From Mycobacterium sp. KBS0706 (GTDB taxonomy: Bacteria > Pseudomonadota > Alphaproteobacteria > DSM-16000 > Inquilinaceae): 64,000 nucleotides of DNA. Both the position numbers and the translations under genes were made by a program. The notes beneath the pieces are model-generated. The model had not been told where the DNA came from and ran no database searches. It worked only from the letters and a program-made list of their open reading frames with translations. The stretch is from NCBI RefSeq assembly GCF_005938675.2, contig NZ_VCCH02000026.1, forward strand, positions 27,723 through 91,722, in the 5' to 3' direction. Positions 27,060 through 35,904 of the stretch are shown one piece after another (position 1 is the first letter of the stretch; each line of letters begins with the position of its first letter).

Positions 27060-27309
27060 GTCGATCCTCCTGAAGTGCCTCGCGGCGTTGGAGGTGCTCA
27101 ACGGCGACGACGGGTTGCCCCCGCGTCGCGAGGCCACGGTCCCGGCCGGAGCGTTCGAAGACGGGCCTCGATCCCGGCTTGTGGTGGGCCCGGCCGCAAT
27201 GGTCCCACTCGCGCCCGCCCCCCGATACGGGCCGAAGCGATGGTGCAGTGGAAAGATCATGGATCCGGAGTCGTCCGAGTCAATCGGCTGCGATGGCCTT
27301 CTGACGACG
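27060..27309. other. Gap without a supported gene
   Basis: This 250-bp stretch lies between the start of a minus-strand hypothetical gene and the putA remnant. Open frames here have no coding-like protein. It presumably contains the promoter of the minus-strand pair, but no site is convincing. Confidence 0.4.
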
Positions 27310-27480
27310 GACGCGGTGCTGTTCGAGGGTGGCGCCGATTGCCCTGCACACGGTGAACCAAGCGACCGCGGTCCAGGGCGCGATCCGCGACGACCTGGCC
27401 GACGGACGCACCTTCTACGCCCTGGAATGGCTGCTGCTGGAGCGGCCGGCGGCAATGCCAGCCTGATGACGATCGGGTAG
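27310..27480 (+). pseudogene. Degraded duplicate of the putA 3' end
   Basis: The segment follows the last 220 bp of putA: it starts with GACGCGGTGCTGTTCGAGGG, identical to 22889-22908, and ends with the bases coding for GGNASLMTIG and a stop. Two deletions, roughly 21 and 25 bases, and scattered substitutions break the frame. It is in the same orientation as putA and about 4.4 kb from it. This is a remnant of a second putA C-terminus, not a gene. Confidence 0.85.
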
Positions 27481-27503
27481 GGTGGGGAAGTTCACCTCAC
27501 CCC

Positions 27504-28115
27504 TTACCAGCTGCAGGCTTGGCGGAGCGGCTTGACGGCCTCTTCGAGACCGGCGATCGGCAACTCGGCGGTGATGGAGCTCTCGTTGAACGGGGTCGCC
27601 CGGACCAGCAGCATGGTGCCGCCGAAAAGCTCCTTGATGAAGGGGATGGCAGCACCGCCATTCCAGAGCCCCAGTGCTTCATTGTCGTTCGATTCGTCGA
27701 AGGACTTGATTCTGGCCGCGGCCTTGTCGAGCCGATAGGTGACTCGGCCGCCCCCGTTCAGGTCCGCCATGAACTGCCCGCCGAAATCGAACCAAAGACT
27801 GGTCTTGCGCTCGCGGCAGGCAATCCAGAACACCAGGTCCGACGGTTGTCCCAGGCGATCCGTGATCGGCTCGGAGGAAGCCACGCGGAGGAACACGTTT
27901 TTGGAATCGTCGATCTTCGAGATCTGCTCCTGGACCTGCCATTTGCTCTCGGCCGGTTGCGGCACAGCAGAGACGCTGGCCTTGAACTGCAGGTCGTAGC
28001 AGGCCAGCCGCTCCGTGTCGGCGGCGATCTTCGCGCAGTCTTCGGGAGAGGCGGCATAGGCCTGGTCGGTCGCGGCCGGCGCCAGAGCACCGAGGAATAG
28101 CCCTTTCAAGAACAT
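27504..28115 (-). CDS. TagO/VasI-like type VI secretion-associated protein (orphan)
   Basis: A 203-residue exported protein. The signal peptide (MFLKGLFLGALAPAATDQAYA) is followed by the VasI/TagO pattern: DCAKIAADTERLACYD, then KWQVQEQISKIDDSKNVFLRV, an LVFWIACRERKTSLWFDFGG strand pair and a TYRLD segment with a second Cys near the C-terminus (LRQAC). In type VI clusters these proteins are periplasmic accessory factors, but no tss gene is visible here. A related stand-alone periplasmic protein is equally possible. It is the last gene on the minus strand before the putA remnant. Confidence 0.65.
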   Translation of the reverse strand: MFLKGLFLGALAPAATDQAYAASPEDCAKIAADTERLACYDLQFKASVSAVPQPAESKWQVQEQISKIDDSKNVFLRVASSEPITDRLGQPSDLVFWIACRERKTSLWFDFGGQFMADLNGGGRVTYRLDKAAARIKSFDESNDNEALGLWNGGAAIPFIKELFGGTMLLVRATPFNESSITAELPIAGLEEAVKPLRQACSW

Positions 28116-28264
28116 CGCTACCGTCCAAATCGTTGTCTCAAATCGCGAATCTCAATCTCGCGTGGATGGTTGATCCTTCACAATAGCACTCGTGTGCGAT
28201 CGTGCGACGACAGCAGGAGAGTGTCCGAAGGAGTTTATCAGTTTTCGAATGTGTTTTCATCGAA

Positions 28265-28293
28265 TTGACATTTTGTACTATGTGATTATGTAT
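28265..28293 (+). promoter_or_regulatory. Candidate promoter of the YeeE-type gene
   Basis: A perfect TTGACA (28265-28270) is followed after 16 bases by TATGTA (28287-28292), inside an AT-rich stretch about 50 bp upstream of the YeeE-type ATG. The -10 match is only partial. Confidence 0.4.
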
Positions 28294-28339
28294 TGCGAAC
28301 CAAGCCGTCGCCGCGGCGGCCGCTACCGGAAATCAGGCG

Positions 28340-29575
28340 ATGTCGACGATCACCCTTCCCGGCGGTCAGGCCGCTCCCCGTCTTGCCCAGGCGATCAATC
28401 TCCGCGTGGCCGGCCTGGCCGGGCTGGTGCTGTTGGCCGGAGTGCTGCTGCTCTCCGCGGTGATCGACGCCCGCCAGGCCGCGTTCTACGTCCTGGGCGC
28501 TGCGCTCGGCATCGTGCTGTATCACGCCGCCTTCGGCTTCACCTCGGCCTGGCGGGTGTTCATCGCCGACGGCCGCGGCGCCGGGCTGCGGGCGCAGATG
28601 GTGATGCTGGCGGTGGCCGTGCTGCTGTTCTTCCCGGCGCTGTCGGCCGGCACGCTGTTCGGCCAGCCGGTCAGCGGCAACATCTCGCCGCTCGGCGTCT
28701 CGGTGGTGGTCGGCGCCTTCCTCTTCGGCATCGGCATGCAGCTCGGCGGCGGCTGCGCCTCCGGCACGCTCTACACCGTCGGCGGCGGCTCCACCCGGAT
28801 GGTGCTGACCCTGGTCTTCTTCATCGCCGGCTCGGCGATCGGCGCGGCGCATCTGCACTGGTGGACGGCCCAGCCATCGCTGCCCGCCGTCTCGGTGGTC
28901 ACCAGCCTCGGCCTGTGGCCGGCGCTGCTGCTGAACCTCGCCATCTTCGCCGCGATCGCCGGCCTGACCGTGCTGCGCGAGCGCCGCGTGCATGGCGGCC
29001 TGGTGGCGCCTGAGGCGCCGGCGACGCGCGGCCTGCAGCGGCTGCTGCGCGGCCCCTGGCCACTGGTCTGGGGCGGCGTCGCCCTGGCGGTGCTGAACTT
29101 CGTCACCCTGGCCCTGGCCGGGCGGCCCTGGGGCATCACCTCGGCCTTCGCCCTCTGGGGCTCGAAGGCAGCGGCGCTGGTCGGGTTCGACCCGGCCAGC
29201 TGGCCCTATTGGTCGAAGCCGGCAACTGCCGCTGTGCTGAACGGCAGCATCCTCGCCGACGTCACTTCGGTGATGGATATCGGCATCGTCGTCGGCGCGC
29301 TGCTGGCCGCCGGCCTGGCCGGGCGCTTCGCCCCGGTCTGGCGGATCCCGGGCCGCCAGGTCGCCGCCGCCGTGGTCGGCGGGCTGCTGCTGGGCTACGG
29401 CGCCCGGCTGGCCTATGGCTGCAACATCGGCGCCTATTTCTCCGGCATCGCCTCGGGCAGCCTGCATGGCTGGCTGTGGCTGGTCGCCGCCTTCTTCGGC
29501 AATGTCGCCGGCACGTCTCTGCGCCCGGCCTTCGGGCTGGAGGTCGAGCGGACGCCGCGCCTCACCGGCTGCTGA
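28340..29575 (+). CDS. YeeE/YedE-family sulfur transporter
   Basis: A 411-residue inner-membrane protein with about ten helices, arranged as two related halves. The conserved cysteine motifs of the YeeE (TsuA) thiosulfate-uptake family are present: GMQLGGGCASGTLYTVGGG near residues 133-151 and YGCNIGAYFSGIASGSLHGW near 355-375. E. coli and Spirochaeta YeeE import thiosulfate through these cysteines. A YeeD/TusA partner is not visible nearby. ATG 28340 fits the start of the first helix region. Confidence 0.85.
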   Translation: MSTITLPGGQAAPRLAQAINLRVAGLAGLVLLAGVLLLSAVIDARQAAFYVLGAALGIVLYHAAFGFTSAWRVFIADGRGAGLRAQMVMLAVAVLLFFPALSAGTLFGQPVSGNISPLGVSVVVGAFLFGIGMQLGGGCASGTLYTVGGGSTRMVLTLVFFIAGSAIGAAHLHWWTAQPSLPAVSVVTSLGLWPALLLNLAIFAAIAGLTVLRERRVHGGLVAPEAPATRGLQRLLRGPWPLVWGGVALAVLNFVTLALAGRPWGITSAFALWGSKAAALVGFDPASWPYWSKPATAAVLNGSILADVTSVMDIGIVVGALLAAGLAGRFAPVWRIPGRQVAAAVVGGLLLGYGARLAYGCNIGAYFSGIASGSLHGWLWLVAAFFGNVAGTSLRPAFGLEVERTPRLTGC

Positions 29576-29635
29576 CATCGGACCGCGATCCTGGCTAGTC
29601 TGGCGGCCAAGGATCCAGAACAGAGCGGTGCCACG

Positions 29636-31690
29636 ATGAGCTCCGAGATCTCCGCCAACCCGTTGCTCGCGCCCTGGGACACGCCGTTTGGCAGCCCGCC
29701 CTGGCAGCGGATCGCGGTCGACCATTTCCGCCCGGCCTTCGATGCCGCGCTGGCCGAGCATGACCGCGAGATCGCGGCCATCGCCGGCGATCCGGCCGAG
29801 CCCAGCTTCGACAACACCGTCGCGGCGCTGGAGCGCAGCGGCCGCGCCCTTCGCCGGGTCGCCGCCGCCTTCTTCAACCTGACCTCGGCGCACAGCAATG
29901 ACGAGCTCGAGGCGGTGGAGCGCGATATCGCGCCGCTGCTGGCCCGGCACCACAACGCGATCCAGCAGCACCCGGCGCTGTTCCGCCGGGTCGACGCGCT
30001 GTTCGCCCGCCGCGCCGAGCTCGGTCTGACGCCGGAGCAGGACCGGGTGCTGGAACGCTACCATCTCGGCTTCACCCGCAGCGGCGCCGGCCTGGACGAG
30101 GCGGCGAAGCAGCGTCTGTCCGAGATCGTCGAGCGCCTGGCCACGCTGGGCACCCGCTTCGGCCAGAACGTGCTGGCCGACGAGAAGGCCTATGCCCTGG
30201 TGCTGGACGGCGAGGCCGACCTGGCCGGCCTGCCGCAGGAGTTGCGCGACGCGGCGGCGGCCGCCGCCGCCGATCGCGGCCAGCCGGGCAAGCATGCGAT
30301 CACGCTCGGCCGCTCCAGCGTCGAGCCGTTCCTGCAGTTCTCGGCCCGGCGCGACCTGCGCGAGACGGCGTTCAAGGCCTGGCTCGCCCGCGGCGAGAGC
30401 GCCGCCGCCGACAACCGGCCGATCATCGCCGAGACCGTGGCGCTGCGGGCCGAGCAGGCGCGGCTGCTGGGCTATCCCAGCTATGCCGATTTCCGCCTGG
30501 CCGACACCATGGCCAAGACGCCGGAGGCGGCGCTGGGCCTGCTGAACTCGGTCTGGGTGCCGGCCCGGGCCCGCGCTTTGCGCGAGCAGGAGAAGCTGCA
30601 GGCGCTGGTGGCGGAGGAGGGCGGCAATTTCGAGATCGCCGCCTGGGACTGGCGCTACTATGCCGAGCAGCAGCGCAAGCGGGAATTCGACCTCGATGAG
30701 AGCGAGCTCAAGCCCTACCTGCAGCTCGAGCGCATCATCGAGGCCGCCTTCGACACCGCCCACCGCCTGTTCGGCCTGTCCTTCCAGGAGCAGAAGGGCG
30801 TGCCGGTGTGGCATCCCGATGTCCGGGCCTGGGAGGTGACGGGCCGGGACGGCCGCTTCGTCGGCCTGTTCTACGGCGACTATTTCGCCCGGCCGTCCAA
30901 GCGCAGCGGCGCCTGGATGGAAGCGATCCGCGAGCAGGAGAATCTCGACGGCGAGGTGCGCCCGATCGTCGTCAACGTCATGAACTTCGCCAAGGCGGCG
31001 GAGGGCACGCCGAGCCTGCTGAGCTTCGACGACGCCCGCACCCTGTTCCATGAGTTCGGCCATGCCCTGCACGGGCTGATGTCCGACCTGGCCTATCCGG
31101 CCATCGCCGGCACCAATGTGGCGCGCGACTTCGTCGAGTTCCCGTCGCAGCTCTACGAGCACTGGCTGGAGCGGCCGGAGATCCTGCGCCGCCACGCGCT
31201 GCACTACCGCACCGGCGAGCCGATGCCGGAGGAGTTGCTGCAGCGGGTGCTGGCGGCGCGCACCTTCAACCAGGGCTTCTCGACCGTCGAGTTCATCTCC
31301 TCGGCCCTGGTCGATCTCGACTTCCACGCCGCCGGCGCCGATGCGTCAGACCCGGCGGCGTTCGAGCGCGCCACGCTGCAGCGCATCGGCATGCCGTCGG
31401 CGATCGTGATGCGGCACCGGCCGCCGCATTTCCAGCATGTCTTCGCCGGCAGCGGCTATTCCGCCGGCTATTACAGCTACCTGTGGTCCGAGGTGCTGGA
31501 CGCGGACGGCTTCGGTGCCTTCGAGGAGGCGGGCGACATCTTCGACCCGGCGGTGTCGGGCCGGCTGGCGGAGTTCGTCTATTCCGCCGGCTACCGCCGC
31601 GACCCGGCCGAAGCCTACCGCGCCTTCCGCGGCCGCCCGCCGGAGCCGGAAGCGCTGCTGAAGAAACGCGGCCTGGCCGAGGCGGCTTGA
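29636..31690 (+). CDS. M3-family zinc oligopeptidase (Dcp/PrlC type)
   Basis: A 684-residue cytoplasmic metallopeptidase. The zinc site is LFHEFGHALHGLM (HExxH near residues 467-471), with the downstream glutamate in the DFVEFPSQLYEHW segment. N-terminal helices (NPLLAPWDTPFGSPPWQRI) match the dipeptidyl carboxypeptidase/oligopeptidase A group, which cleaves short peptides and degraded signal peptides. Length is normal (about 680). Absence of a signal sequence supports a cytoplasmic site. Confidence 0.9.
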   Translation: MSSEISANPLLAPWDTPFGSPPWQRIAVDHFRPAFDAALAEHDREIAAIAGDPAEPSFDNTVAALERSGRALRRVAAAFFNLTSAHSNDELEAVERDIAPLLARHHNAIQQHPALFRRVDALFARRAELGLTPEQDRVLERYHLGFTRSGAGLDEAAKQRLSEIVERLATLGTRFGQNVLADEKAYALVLDGEADLAGLPQELRDAAAAAAADRGQPGKHAITLGRSSVEPFLQFSARRDLRETAFKAWLARGESAAADNRPIIAETVALRAEQARLLGYPSYADFRLADTMAKTPEAALGLLNSVWVPARARALREQEKLQALVAEEGGNFEIAAWDWRYYAEQQRKREFDLDESELKPYLQLERIIEAAFDTAHRLFGLSFQEQKGVPVWHPDVRAWEVTGRDGRFVGLFYGDYFARPSKRSGAWMEAIREQENLDGEVRPIVVNVMNFAKAAEGTPSLLSFDDARTLFHEFGHALHGLMSDLAYPAIAGTNVARDFVEFPSQLYEHWLERPEILRRHALHYRTGEPMPEELLQRVLAARTFNQGFSTVEFISSALVDLDFHAAGADASDPAAFERATLQRIGMPSAIVMRHRPPHFQHVFAGSGYSAGYYSYLWSEVLDADGFGAFEEAGDIFDPAVSGRLAEFVYSAGYRRDPAEAYRAFRGRPPEPEALLKKRGLAEAA

Positions 31691-31720
31691 GGGTTCAGGC
31701 CGGTCGCAGGATGTAATGAA

Positions 31721-31812
31721 CCGTCATGGCGAGGCGCGTAGCGCCGTGGCCATCCAGGGGGCGGTGCGAGCTGCCCTGGATGGCCACGCCCCTTCGGGGC
31801 TCGCCATGACGG
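31721..31812. repeat. Long palindromic repeat between convergent genes
   Basis: The ends CCGTCATGGCGAG and CTCGCCATGACGG are perfect inverted copies, and an inner pair (GTGGCCATCCAGGG/CCCTGGATGGCCAC) extends the stem. It fills the gap between the convergent M3 peptidase and SDR genes, where it could serve as a bidirectional 3' end. Related elements with CGTCATTGCGAG ends lie at 58092. Confidence 0.8.
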
Positions 31813-31819
31813 ATTAATT

Positions 31820-32716
31820 TCAGGCCTGCTCCTCCGCCCAGATCGCATCCAGCCCCTCGCGGAAGCTCGGATAGGCCAAGTGGACCCCGAGCTCGTCGAT
31901 GATCCGGTCGATCTTCAGCCGCTTGCACTCCGAGTAGAACTCGCGGCCGAGCGGCGACAGGCCGGCCTGCCCGAACGGAATCAGCGGCGGCGGGTCGATG
32001 CCGAGCAGCCGGGCGGCATGCTCGATCGGCTCGTTCGGGCTGGACGGGTGGCCGTCGGCGACGTTGTAGATCGCCCCCGGAGCAGGCCGGCGCATCGAGG
32101 CCATCAGCACGCTGCCGATATCATCGACATGGATGCGGTTGAACACCTGGCCCGGCTTGTCGATGCGCCGCGCCCGGCCGTGCCGCAGCTGGTCGAACGC
32201 GCTGCGCCCCGGCCCGTAGATCCCGGCCAGGCGGAACACCTGCACCGCCACGCCGGTGCTCTGGAATGCACCGAACCAGGCACGCTCCGACTCCAGCCGC
32301 TTCCAGCCGCGCGGTGACCCAGGGGTCGGATCGGCGGTCTCGTCGATCCAGGCGCCGCCGCGGTCGCCATAGACCGAGGGGGTCGAGAGATAGCCCACCC
32401 AGCGCAGCTCGGGTAGCGCCTGCAAGGTCTCGGCCAGCGCCGGCACCGTCGGGTCGCCCGATTCCTCCGGCGAGATCGACTGGATCAGATGCGTCGTCCC
32501 GGCCAGCACGGTGGGATCGAGCTGCCGGTCCGGGCCGAAGGCATGGGCCTCGAATCCCTCGTCCTGCAGCCGCTCCAGGCGGTCGGCATCGCGCGTGGTG
32601 CCGGCGACCTGCCAGCCGAGGTCGCGCAGCCGCCGCGCCAGCCGGGTCATGCTGTAGCCGAGGCCGAAGACGAAGAGCCGTCCGGGTCGCAGATCGTCCA
32701 TTGCGTGTCGCGTCAC
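31820..32716 (-). CDS. NAD(P)-dependent SDR/epimerase-like oxidoreductase (YeeZ-like)
   Basis: A 298-residue extended short-chain dehydrogenase-like protein. The nucleotide-binding glycine motif is FVFGLGYSMTRLARRL near residue 14; the YLSTPSVYGDRGGAWIDE segment carries the Ser/Tyr region, although the active-site YxxxK is not clear (W and R occupy the region after SPRG). Such YeeZ-like proteins lack an assigned substrate. GTG 32716 follows GGAAGG at 5 bases; an ATG five codons later is the alternative. It is convergent with the M3 peptidase. Confidence 0.75.
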   Translation of the reverse strand: MTRHAMDDLRPGRLFVFGLGYSMTRLARRLRDLGWQVAGTTRDADRLERLQDEGFEAHAFGPDRQLDPTVLAGTTHLIQSISPEESGDPTVPALAETLQALPELRWVGYLSTPSVYGDRGGAWIDETADPTPGSPRGWKRLESERAWFGAFQSTGVAVQVFRLAGIYGPGRSAFDQLRHGRARRIDKPGQVFNRIHVDDIGSVLMASMRRPAPGAIYNVADGHPSSPNEPIEHAARLLGIDPPPLIPFGQAGLSPLGREFYSECKRLKIDRIIDELGVHLAYPSFREGLDAIWAEEQA

Positions 32717-32909
32717 TGTTGCCTTCCGGAGGAAGCCTATAGCAATGTGCCGGCCGGGACGTCGACGGTGCGTCCCGCGACGCCCCCGGGATGCTCAAGG
32801 GCAACGGGGTCTTTCGACGGATAGATCCAAGCGATATCCGCGCGTGCCGCCCACCGTCCGCTGCCGGGATTCCGGCCGTGCCGGCATGGCGTGGAGCCAG
32901 GAGGGCATG

Positions 32910-34052
32910 ATGGCGGGCAAGCTGGGCGTGATGATCTGCGGCCATGGCAGCCGGGACGAGGGGGCCGTGGACGAGTTCGCCGCCGTGTCCCTGCAACTGC
33001 GCCGCCGCCTGCCGCAACACGAGGTCGATTACGGCTATCTCGAATTCGCCCGGCCGATCATTCGCGACGGGCTGGACCGGCTGCGCGCCAAGGGCGTGAC
33101 CGAGGTGCTGGCGATTCCCGGCATGCTGTTCGCCGCCGGCCACGCCAAGAACGACATCCCGTCGGTGCTGAACACCTACCAGGCGCAGCATCCGAGCCTG
33201 ACCATCCGCTACGGCCGCGAGCTGGGCATCGACGTGAAGATGCTGCGCGCCGCCGGCGAGCGGGTGCAGGAGGCGGTGGAGATCGCCGATGCCAAGCGGG
33301 AAGACGGGCCGGTGCCGCTGCACGAGACCATGCTGGTGGTGGTCGGCCGCGGCGCCTCGGACCCCGACGCCAATTCCAACGTCGCCAAGGTGATGCGGAT
33401 GCTGTGGGAGGGCATCGGCTTCGGCTGGGGCGAGACCGCCTATTCCGGCGTCACCTTCCCGCTGGTCGAGCCGGCGCTGGAGCATGCGGCGAAGCTCGGC
33501 TACCGCCGCATCGTCGTGTTCCCGTACTTCCTGTTCACCGGCATCCTGGTCGACCGGATCTATGACGCCACCGACGCCGTCGCCGCCCGCCATCCGGGCA
33601 TCGAATTCGTCAAGGCGCGCTACCTGAACGACCACCCGCTGGTGCTGGAGACGCTGGAGGAGCGGATCGCCGAGATCCTCGCCGGCACCGGCAACATGAA
33701 CTGCCAGATGTGCAAGTACCGGATGCAGGTGCTGGGCTTCGAGGCCGAGGTCGGCCTGCCGCAGGAGAGCCACCACCACCACGTCGAAGGCATCTCCGGC
33801 GGCCCGGCGCACCATCATGATCACGGGCACGACCACGATCATGGGCATCACCATGACCATGGCCACGACCATCACCACCACGGCGATCACCGCCACCATC
33901 ACCATCATCACGATGACGGCCATCACCACCACGAGCATGATCACGGTCATAGCCACGATCACGGTCACAGCCATGACCATGGCCATCACCACCATCCCTA
34001 TCCCCATGCCGACCATCCGCTGGGGCCGAAGAGCCTGAAGAAGGCCGGGTGA
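32910..34052 (+). CDS. cbiX: CbiX-type sirohydrochlorin cobaltochelatase with His-rich tail
   Basis: A 380-residue class II chelatase that inserts cobalt into sirohydrochlorin, the first committed step of the cobalt-early route. Residues 1-260 hold two CbiX domains, with GHGSRDEG (11-18) and [14 protein letters not shown] in the second half. An MXCXXC motif (MNCQMC, 263-268) and a tail with 45 histidines between residues 288 and 369 follow. Long CbiX proteins of Bacillus have both a His-rich part and an MXCXXC Fe-S site, so this is a known but strongly expanded form. ATG 32910 is preferred over the preceding ATG because of AGGAGG spacing. Confidence 0.9.
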   Translation: MAGKLGVMICGHGSRDEGAVDEFAAVSLQLRRRLPQHEVDYGYLEFARPIIRDGLDRLRAKGVTEVLAIPGMLFAAGHAKNDIPSVLNTYQAQHPSLTIRYGRELGIDVKMLRAAGERVQEAVEIADAKREDGPVPLHETMLVVVGRGASDPDANSNVAKVMRMLWEGIGFGWGETAYSGVTFPLVEPALEHAAKLGYRRIVVFPYFLFTGILVDRIYDATDAVAARHPGIEFVKARYLNDHPLVLETLEERIAEILAGTGNMNCQMCKYRMQVLGFEAEVGLPQESHHHHVEGISGGPAHHHDHGHDHDHGHHHDHGHDHHHHGDHRHHHHHHDDGHHHHEHDHGHSHDHGHSHDHGHHHHPYPHADHPLGPKSLKKAG

Positions 34053-34060
34053 GGGCCGGG

Positions 34061-34684
34061 ATGCCGCACGCCTATCTCCGCGACCCGGAGGCGATCTACC
34101 GGCAGTCCTTCGCCACCATCCGGGCGGAGGCGCGGCTGGAGCGGTTTCCGCCGGACGTGGCCGGGCTCGCCGTCCGGGTGGCGCATGCCTGCGGCATGGT
34201 CGAGGTGGTGGACGACCTGCTGTTCACCCCTGATATAGCGACCCGCGGCCGGGCGGCGCTGGCGTCCGGCGCGCCGGTGCTGGTCGATTGCCGCATGGTC
34301 GAATCCGGCATCATTCGCTCCCGCCTGCCGGCCGGGAATGAGATCGTCTCCCTGATCGGCGACCCGTCGCTGCCGGAGCTGGCGCGCCGCCTGGGCACCA
34401 CCCGCTCGGCCGTGATGGTCGAGCTGTGGCGCGACCGGCTGGACGGCGCGGTGGTGGCGATCGGCAACGCCCCGACCGCCCTGTTCCGGCTGCTGGAGCT
34501 GCTGCAGGAGGGGGCGCCGCGGCCCGCCGCCATCCTGGGCTTCCCGGTCGGCTTCGTCGGCGCCGCCGAATCCAAGGCGGCCCTGGCCGAAAGCGACGTG
34601 CCCTTCCTGACCCTGCCGGGCCGGCGCGGCGGCAGCGCCATGGCCTCGGCCGCGGTCAACGCCCTGGCGCGGGAGGGGATCTGA
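34061..34684 (+). CDS. cobH: Precorrin-8X methylmutase
   Basis: A 207-residue enzyme moving a methyl group from C11 to C12 to give (hydrogeno)cobyrinate (CobH/CbiC family). Signatures: [17 protein letters not shown] at the N-terminus, [11 protein letters not shown] with the catalytic His near residue 44, and the [12 protein letters not shown] segment. ATG 34061 sits 8 bp after cbiX and after GAGG; the downstream cobL start overlaps its stop. Confidence 0.92.
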   Translation: MPHAYLRDPEAIYRQSFATIRAEARLERFPPDVAGLAVRVAHACGMVEVVDDLLFTPDIATRGRAALASGAPVLVDCRMVESGIIRSRLPAGNEIVSLIGDPSLPELARRLGTTRSAVMVELWRDRLDGAVVAIGNAPTALFRLLELLQEGAPRPAAILGFPVGFVGAAESKAALAESDVPFLTLPGRRGGSAMASAAVNALAREGI

Positions 34685-35904
34685 TGACCCCCTGGCTCAG
34701 CATCATCGGCATCGGCGAGGACGGGCTGGACGGCCTGTCGCCCGGCGCCCGCGCCCTCTATGACGGCGCCGAGATCGTGGTCGGCGGCAAGCGGCACCTG
34801 GCGATGGTGCCGGAGGACGGCCGCCGTCGCATCCCCTGGCCGCCGCAGCTGCTGGCCCTGGTGCCGGAGATCGAGGCGCTGCGCGGCCGCCGAGTCTGCG
34901 TCCTGGCCAGCGGCGACCCGATGTGCTTCGGCGTCGGCGTCACCCTGTCACGCCGCATCCCGATCGCCGAGATGGTGGTGCTGCCGGCGCCGTCCGCCTT
35001 CAGCCTGGCCTGCGCCCGGCTCGGCTGGCCGCTGGTCGAGGCCCGCATGGTGACGCTGCACGGCCGGCCGCTGGAGCTGGTGGTGCCGCATCTGCAGCCC
35101 GGGGCGAAGATCCTGGTGCTCAGCGCCGACCGCACCACCCCGGCGCGGCTGGCCGAGCTGCTGCGCCGCACCGGCTGGGGCCGCAGCGGCTTCGCCGTGC
35201 TGGAGCGGATGGGCGGGGAGGGCGAGCGCCTCACCCGCGCCACCGCCGCCGATTGGGGAGATCGCGAGGTCGACGATCTCAACACCATCGCGCTGGACTG
35301 CGTCGCCGGGCCGGAGACGCGGGTGCTGCCGGCGGTGCCGGGCCTGCCGGACGATGCCTTCGCCCATGACGGCCAGCTGACCAAGCGCGAGGTCCGGGCC
35401 ATCACCCTGGCGGCGCTGGCGCCGTCGCCCGGGCAGGTGCTGTGGGATGTCGGCGCCGGTTGCGGCTCGATCGCGATCGAGTGGATGCGCAGCGACCCGC
35501 GCTGCCGGGCCGTGGCGGTCGAGCGCGACGATGGCCGCCTGGCCCTGATCGCCCAGAACGCGGCGGCGCTGGGCACGCCCTTCCTCAAGGTGGTGCGCGG
35601 GGAGGCCCCGGCGGCGCTGGCCGACGACCTGCCGCGCCCGGATGCGGTGTTCATCGGCGGCGGCATCACCGCGGAAGGCGTGGTCGAATCCTGCTGGGCC
35701 GCGCTGCCGCCGGGCGGCCGGCTGGTCGCCAATGTGGTGACGGCGGAGGGCGAGGTCGCGGTGATCGGCCACCAGTCCCGGCTCGGCGGCAGCCTGTCCC
35801 GCATCGCCGTGTCGCGGGCCGAGCCTGTCGGCGGCTACCAGGGCTGGCGCCCGCTGATGCCGGTGACGCAATGGGCCGTCACGAAGCCGTGGGGGCAGGC
35901 ATGA
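34684..35904 (+). CDS. cobL: Precorrin-6Y C5,15-methyltransferase/decarboxylase (CbiE-CbiT fusion)
   Basis: A 406-residue bifunctional methyltransferase. The first half (about 1-200) is CbiE-like with GIGEDGLDGLSPGAR and ASGDPMCFGVG. The second half (about 225-406) is CbiT-like, a Rossmann methyltransferase with DVGAGCGSIAIEWMR for SAM and PDAVFIGGG. Together they methylate C5 and C15 and decarboxylate the C12 acetate. Fusion as CobL is standard in alphaproteobacteria. It overlaps cobH by one base and cobI by four. Confidence 0.92.
   Translation: MTPWLSIIGIGEDGLDGLSPGARALYDGAEIVVGGKRHLAMVPEDGRRRIPWPPQLLALVPEIEALRGRRVCVLASGDPMCFGVGVTLSRRIPIAEMVVLPAPSAFSLACARLGWPLVEARMVTLHGRPLELVVPHLQPGAKILVLSADRTTPARLAELLRRTGWGRSGFAVLERMGGEGERLTRATAADWGDREVDDLNTIALDCVAGPETRVLPAVPGLPDDAFAHDGQLTKREVRAITLAALAPSPGQVLWDVGAGCGSIAIEWMRSDPRCRAVAVERDDGRLALIAQNAAALGTPFLKVVRGEAPAALADDLPRPDAVFIGGGITAEGVVESCWAALPPGGRLVANVVTAEGEVAVIGHQSRLGGSLSRIAVSRAEPVGGYQGWRPLMPVTQWAVTKPWGQA

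Noticed and set aside
28286..31327. Minus-strand open frame of about 1000 codons opposite the YeeE-type and M3 peptidase genes
   Set aside because: Antisense to two well-supported genes and without recognisable motifs.
32717..32909. Cobalamin riboswitch upstream of cbiX
   Set aside because: GAGCCAGGAGG resembles the end of the class, but the B12-box (GCCCCCGCAACTGT) and other conserved blocks are missing.
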